Part shown: piece by piece, positions 59,301 through 64,000 of the stretch
How positions within the stretch are numbered: the first letter of the stretch is position 1
How the letters are laid out: every line of letters begins with the position of its first letter
Origin: Chondrosia reniformis
Taxonomy: Eukaryota; Porifera; Demospongiae; Chondrillida; Chondrillidae
Direction of reading: 5' to 3'
Length of the DNA: 64,000 nt
Assembly: GCA_947172415.1 (NCBI GenBank)
Contig: OX359201.1
Location: forward strand, 2,294,001-2,358,000
The notes under the pieces: model-generated
Database searches by the model: none
What the model was told of the DNA's origin: nothing
The model's input: the letters and a program-made list of their open reading frames with translations, nothing else
Program-made: the position numbers and the translations under genes

Positions 59301-60486
59301 AGAGTTGAATGCATTCAGAACTGTGCTCTCAGAATGATTCTAAAAAACCTCCAATCAATCAATCCTTGGTGTCACTCATAGGAGGCTTTTTTGGAATCAT
59401 TCTGAGAGCATAACTAAAGATTCTCTCGTCACAAATTATCCAGCAAACAGAGGGGCTACCAATCTCTATCAAAGAAATCCCCATACTAATACTTATTGAT
59501 CATAAATATTTTGGAGCTGACAGACTTCCAGATCACATCAAATCCTTAAAGACTGAAGCTGCCTTCCAAAAGGCATTATTTTCCTCATCCACCTAACTGT
59601 TATAACTTGACAATAGCTTTCTAATAACCCAATTTGTTCCACAATGTGTTCATGTTTTATATTGTATTAGTAAATCAGGACCTGTATGAAAAGCTGCAGC
59701 TATTGCAGATGCAGTATTTCCTATTGCAAAATTAATGTAAAGTAATGGTGATGATGATGATGATGACATTCTATCCGGGGCTTACTTAATACTATGTTAT
59801 CTAATTTTCCTTCCAATTCCTTCTATTAAACTGATGTAATCCATACAGCCTTAAGAATGTTTTGTAGCGTTTGAATTAAAGGCCAACTTTATTAAATGGC
59901 AATCATACAAAAAAGTAAACAAACCTGTAACACTGATCCTGTGAGTATCACTCCCCAGTATCATTCCATCACTTCTATTAGATACATTACACTGGTAGTC
60001 TCCATTATCCCATTCCTTTACTATATCCACTACTACTGTGTTGTTGTACTGCCTCCTTGAACCATACTGTGATGGTTCTGATGGATTGTCACAAGTGCTT
60101 CCACTAGCACATGTCCAACTGTAAGTCAGTTCACTTCCATAAGGTACTCCAAATACTCTACACACCAAAACCACTGTTGTTCCTTGTTCCACTTCAGTAG
60201 TGTTTGGATAGGCATCGATCTTAACTGTAACATTAAAAGTTAAACTGTGAAGCACTTGTATACGGATATTCTACGACACGTAATTTGTGATTTATCTAAC
60301 GAGTACTCTGTAGTAGCTCTTCTTACCTTGGATGTTGCCTGGTCGGGAAGAACAAACTTGACCAGTTAAAAGACCTGAAGGAAATTGATCAACTGATTTA
60401 GTTAAAATATTTAGACTTAAAACGCCTAAGATTTAATTACCTTCGAAGAAGAGTGTGACAATTATTCCAGCGTAGTAAGTTACCAT
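53334..60486 (-). CDS. IFR8: Ig-FN3 single-pass membrane receptor, intact, with two intronic LINEs
   Basis: Nine exons: 60441-60486, 60327-60374, 59925-60224 (Ig1), 56992-57324 (Ig2), 55532-55825 (FN3-1), 55170-55478 (FN3-2), 54426-54716 (FN3-3), 54106-54286 (membrane) and 53334-53433 (tail). The total is 1902 nt, 633 aa, with canonical splice sites. Ig2 is one residue longer than in IFR1, its loop reading [18 protein letters not shown]. Ig1 has [11 protein letters not shown]. The tail keeps NEYTYAGV, HNPAY and VVYEKCT. LINE fragments occupy the Ig1/Ig2 intron (about 57520-59766) and the Ig2/FN3-1 intron (about 56088-56786) without touching the splice sites. The next gene upstream is the intact 7TM-5, so this is the best preserved cassette. 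Confidence 0.85.
56088..56786 (+). mobile_element. LINE fragment in IFR8 intron
   Basis: The plus strand from about 56270 encodes [16 protein letters not shown], matching the segment after the catalytic YADD of non-LTR reverse transcriptases, then [16 protein letters not shown] and a VDNFRYL block. Further stop-containing pieces end in [12 protein letters not shown] short inverted copy of the 3' end (cgcacagctt near 56194 against aagctgtgcg at 56775-56784) lies at the left side, suggesting inversion at insertion. Host ttaactt flanks both sides (about 56079 and 56786), a possible target-site duplication. A (caat)n run borders the left edge. Confidence 0.75.
57520..59766 (+). mobile_element. 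CR1/L2/Jockey-like LINE, broken
   Basis: In order: [18 protein letters not shown] followed by a Cys/His cluster ([12 protein letters not shown] ... WLCPTC), a PHD-like zinc finger at about 57760-57960; an endonuclease start, [17 protein letters not shown] (about 58045-58095), with VSETWFND; then, after an internal deletion, reverse transcriptase blocks [45 protein letters not shown] and LYADN; then a C-terminal stretch ending near 59595. The 3' end is a (gat)n microsatellite at 59748-59766, as in CR1/L2-type elements rather than a poly(A) tail. Several stops and frameshifts are present. It lies in the Ig1/Ig2 intron of IFR8, on the strand opposite to the gene. Confidence 0.85.
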
Positions 60487-61646
60487 TCTTATCCAGTTAA
60501 CGATCAACAATAAAATGCAATAGGAACTGTAAACTGTTTAAAAGTGTAGCTGTAGGAACAATAATAAATCACGTGTGTAACTCGATCGTGGATGCACTAG
60601 CAGACTTAGGGACGGTCCAGAATTTTGTAAAGAGGAGCTTGACAGAAAGGATTAACATGGTTAGGGAATTAGTGTGTGTACCTATTTATGATATATAACT
60701 ACATAAATTTTCAATTTCTGTCTGCTATATATATATATTTGTAGGTACATCAACTGTATATAGTCAGTGTATATATGTACACATGTTAAATATGTAAGGA
60801 TATATATATATATAGCTGTAGAAACTATAATAAATCAAGTGTATATTGTAACTCGCGATCGTGCTACATGCATTATATAGCAGACGGATCATTGTAAAAG
60901 GGATTGCAAGAGTAAGAGTGTGACAGAAAGAAGAGGTTAGGAAAATAGTATATATCCTCTCAGAGGGAGTACTTCAAGCAAACAGAGACCCCACCCCCGG
61001 CCTAAATCTCCCACTGTGCAAGGTCAAGATGTCAACACATTAAGTACATTTTTCTATATTATCTTTATTTACTTTCACTTGTAGATATATATTAGCTCAG
61101 TATAACGTTATGTAGTGATGTTGTGTGTATTCACTGTATAGAGTCAGTGTATATGACAATTATGTCAAAATATATAACTGTTGCACACATTATATACTTT
61201 ACCTATATATATATTTTACAGAAGATTTATAAGGGTTGGTATATAATATATACTTTGTTGTATATGTCCACTAATGTTAGTTAATATGTAGTTGGGAGAT
61301 GTCCTGAGAGATGTGGCCACTCTGATCAAAATGTACCAGAGTTCTGCTGAATGTATGACTTGAACACAAATAGCTCTAAATAGTATGTGGTGTGTGCATA
61401 TATAACCAATATTAGCTATATAGCAGTATGATATTAGCTACTTATTTGTATGCTATATACGTACATATACGTACATGTATATACATGCAAATAATAAACA
61501 ACACTGGATAATTAGTGGAAAAGTCAAAACATTTCAGTATAACATGATCAATGTTCATATGCATGTATGTTATTGAGAATATAAAGAAATCATAACAATA
61601 CCATGAAGGTCCACACATACATGTATTGAATATTTCATAAAGTTGT
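60487..61646 (-). promoter_or_regulatory. Upstream region of IFR8 and 3' spacer of 7TM-5
   Basis: The shared upstream flank lies near 60570-60610. A second, TATA-containing version is near 60860-60890 (cattatatagcagac), as also seen upstream of IFR5. The conserved block gttgggagatgtcctgagag lies near 61291. No coding sequence is supported. Confidence 0.4.
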
Positions 61647-62603
61647 TTATACACCACTGGACAAAGTAGTACTTCCCTTCCTCCTCGTGATCACTCTACT
61701 GCATTTGCAAGTACATATAAAGCAGATCTTTTGACGAAGTGGCTGAAAATAGAGCAAAATGAGAAGAGAGGTTGGAAAGAGGGAAAAAAACACCAGCCAA
61801 CCCTCAGCTGTTAACACTATGTCCTCTAAAAGTGCTTCTTCGGCACCATCTCCCTCAGGCAAAGCTTCAGTGATGACTACTGGAACAATTTGACCAATAA
61901 AGCTTATTGTATTGCCAATTACAAGGAATAGAGTAAACCTTACAAGAGCCTTTTGTGACTTTAAGTCACCCGAAATGCTTCTGTGTCTTATGTAGAGGCA
62001 CGACAATATGGGAGTAACAATTGTCACTGCATAACTTAAAATACCGTAAAGGAAGACGTACATTATTAGAAAAGGAAGTCCACCTTCATCACTGAGAGTA
62101 GGCGAACAGGTAACATTCTTGGCAATTGTAATAGTAATAACCTGAGGACTCCAAACCACTGCATTTAATGAGATATTAATGACCCATATCATGCAAACAG
62201 TCAGCACTACATACCTCAGTACTACTCCATTGTGGCCATACCTTACAAACAGGAACACTACCACAGTGAAAACTGCCATAAATGAGAATCTGCAAGCTCC
62301 TCCACTTAAGTACATCCAAGTAAAGATGCGACAAAAGTGTTCTGAAGGTTTGACATACAGGTTAGTGGCTGATATAATGACATCAGCAGTATTGAGTATT
62401 ACTCCACTCAACCCAACAGTAATATTAGCAGCCAGGAGGTTGAGCATCAGAAGGCGCACAGGCTTTGGAAAAGTAGACTCTCTTAGAATCATAAGCTGGA
62501 CAAATAGATTCAAAAGTATGCCAGGAATAAGGAGAACTATCAATTCAATCAAAGCACCAACTCTGAACCTTTCCTGATAGGGAGTAGAGAGATTTGCATT
62601 CAT
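61647..62603 (-). CDS. 7TM-5: intact 7TM receptor, rhodopsin-like but divergent
   Basis: Single-exon gene of 318 aa. The start at 62603 (MNANLSTPYQERFRVGAL) matches the Met common to the family; the frame is open 50 codons further upstream, but that extension resembles the spacer and is not conserved. Features are as in 7TM-2: LLMLNLLAANITVGL in TM2, cysteines before TM3 (HFCRIF) and in loop 2 (NVTCSP), FVRYGHN at the end of TM3, SCLYIRHR after TM5 and YFQPLRQK after TM7. Most differences from 7TM-2 are conservative. The tail has CTCKCSRVITRRKGSTTLSS, with basic and Ser/Thr residues. It heads the cassette containing the intact IFR8 and IFR7, so co-regulation is possible but not shown. Confidence 0.87.
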   Translation of the reverse strand: MNANLSTPYQERFRVGALIELIVLLIPGILLNLFVQLMILRESTFPKPVRLLMLNLLAANITVGLSGVILNTADVIISATNLYVKPSEHFCRIFTWMYLSGGACRFSFMAVFTVVVFLFVRYGHNGVVLRYVVLTVCMIWVINISLNAVVWSPQVITITIAKNVTCSPTLSDEGGLPFLIMYVFLYGILSYAVTIVTPILSCLYIRHRSISGDLKSQKALVRFTLFLVIGNTISFIGQIVPVVITEALPEGDGAEEALLEDIVLTAEGWLVFFSLFPTSLLILLYFQPLRQKICFICTCKCSRVITRRKGSTTLSSGV

Positions 62604-64000
62604 ACTCAGACTAAACCTGTTAAACGGTCTCACCAAATAATGAAATGTAACAAGTCTAAATCCTCTTTTATACCTAATCCCAGCCCATATACCAGTATGT
62701 ATATATATTGTGAGAAAACCTATATGAAAATGTACATGTATAGAAAATTTCATAAAATTTAGTAATTGGCAATCGAAAAGTAATAAAGTCTTACCTCACT
62801 GTTTAATGTTAGCTTTTGGTGGTTTTGATTGGTTCACTAACAGAATTAAGGCATTTCATTGGTGCTAAATTTAAGAATTTCATAATGTTCCCTTATTTAT
62901 ATGTGTCTGTTGAATGCACATTCAAAAATGACAAAGTATACATACAATTATTTTTCTCTTTATATTCCATTGAAAATGAAGAGGAATGTATTGCTGTGAT
63001 CCTTAAAAAATACATGCATGCTAACAACGAATCAACAAGTTGAGCAGGCATGTAAAAAGTCATTTAGGTTTTTAAATATATAATATTATGTATACATATG
63101 TTTAACCAATGACATATAGACATACATTTTACACATACACTAAGTGGATAGAGTATATACATATTTAGCAAGTTATTTGTAAACACAACTTTGTGACTAT
63201 TGGTCTCTCTCAGTTGACCCTCAAAAACTAAAGTTGTATATTTTAAAAATGACAGGATCCTAGGAACAACTTTGATGAGATTCATGTTTTTTTTCTGAAA
63301 TCTTATATCTTTTATTATATTTATATCTTTTACTGATACCTTATTAATTGGAAATCTGCCTTTGAAGCCATATCCATTTCTGCCAACACAGCAGTTAGTC
63401 TTAAATATAGATACAAGATAATAAGAAATTTCCTTTGACAACATATATACCAGCACACCCTTGGAGGTACTGACTGGAGAAATGGGATGAAAATTGCTGA
63501 TATATACATTTTCAAACATGACGCGTACGACAGTATCTTAAGTTGAAAGCTGAATTAATGCAGTAATCGATATAACAAAAAAAGATATAAACATATGATT
63601 TGGCAGACTGCAGATTAAACTCTACCTCAAGATCAGTAACTTTGCAATAGAGTATTGTGTTAAGTAGACCACGCCTTGAATGGGTGAACTCCTTCATTAT
63701 AAATTGACAGGCCATCCATTTTCCTGTAGGTGTAATTCAGGGAAAATCATGAAAACTATTTTTCTGAGAAAACCGTGATTTGCGATTTAAAGACCCTTAA
63801 CAAGTAAGATGTTCTTGAATGCACTGCAACCGACCTCTTCGTATAATCCGTGGTAGAGTTTATTTACATTTAATCAGTCAAGAACGTAGGTCCTACAATC
63901 TTGTAGGTCCTACAGTTTTAACTGCTAGCTTGTGATCATACGCAACATTTATATTGTCTCTTAGTTTAGCAAATTTTAACTGCCTGGTAATATACGTGCA
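62604..64000. other. Upstream spacer of 7TM-5 and right end of the window
   Basis: 62755-63110 is the usual 7TM upstream spacer (ggcaatcgaaaagtaataaa, ggcatttcattggtgc). Beyond about 63115 the sequence no longer resembles the repeated units. A 151-codon open frame on the minus strand (63064-63519) has no recognisable domain and overlaps the spacer, so I do not support it as a gene. The cluster may end here or continue past the window. Confidence 0.4.

Noticed and set aside
63064-63519. 151-codon minus-strand open frame at the right end
   Set aside because: No domain or signal peptide, part of it overlaps repeated spacer, and the composition matches AT-rich non-coding DNA.

Overview
This window looks like nuclear DNA of a sponge. 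It is AT-rich, with short domain-sized exons, small introns and several LINE and DNA-transposon remnants. The gene style recalls demosponges such as Amphimedon queenslandica, but that assignment is recognition plus inference, not a database result.

Almost the whole window is one locus built by repeated duplication, with all family genes on the minus strand. Two families alternate. The first, called IFR here (Ig-FN3 receptor), has nine coding exons: two small signal-peptide exons, two Ig-like domains, three fibronectin type III (FN3) domains, a transmembrane exon and a short tail exon with an NPAY motif. The second is a single-exon seven-transmembrane (7TM) receptor with divergent rhodopsin-like features. 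Left to right the order is 7TM-0 (1-112, cut by the window), IFR1 (2018-7349), IFR2 (8960-12954), 7TM-1 (15740-16590), IFR3 (17468-20891), 7TM-2 (21854-22804), IFR4 (23722-25262), IFR5 (27440-30179), 7TM-3 (31949-32903), IFR6 (33596-39759), 7TM-4 (41438-42165), IFR7 (46132-50849), IFR8 (53334-60486) and 7TM-5 (61647-62603). In transcription order this is a repeated cassette of one 7TM gene followed by one or two IFR genes.

IFR1, IFR6, IFR7 and IFR8 can be assembled into intact reading frames of 628, 722, 630 and 633 residues with canonical splice sites. IFR6 carries a fourth FN3 domain. IFR5 has lost its membrane exon and would encode a secreted form. IFR2, IFR3 and IFR4 are broken. Of the 7TM genes, 7TM-2 (316 aa) and 7TM-5 (318 aa) look intact, 7TM-3 has one frameshift, and 7TM-0, -1 and -4 are decayed.

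The only other gene model is a small three-exon plus-strand gene at 44045-44899. Mobile DNA includes four LINE fragments (12955-14628, 34015-34695 with a 15-bp target-site duplication, about 56088-56786 and about 57520-59766), a pogo/Tigger-like remnant with a CENP-B-type HTH (2483-3149), a probable second Tigger end (20892-21057), MITE-like hairpins, and an unidentified insertion at 40641-41200. The spacers are themselves duplicated blocks.

The joint expansion of variable Ig/FN3 cell-surface receptors and 7TM receptors, with pseudogenes, domain-number changes and diversity confined to loops, resembles the architecture of immune or self-recognition loci. Function is inference: nothing in the sequence gives a ligand or a signalling partner.
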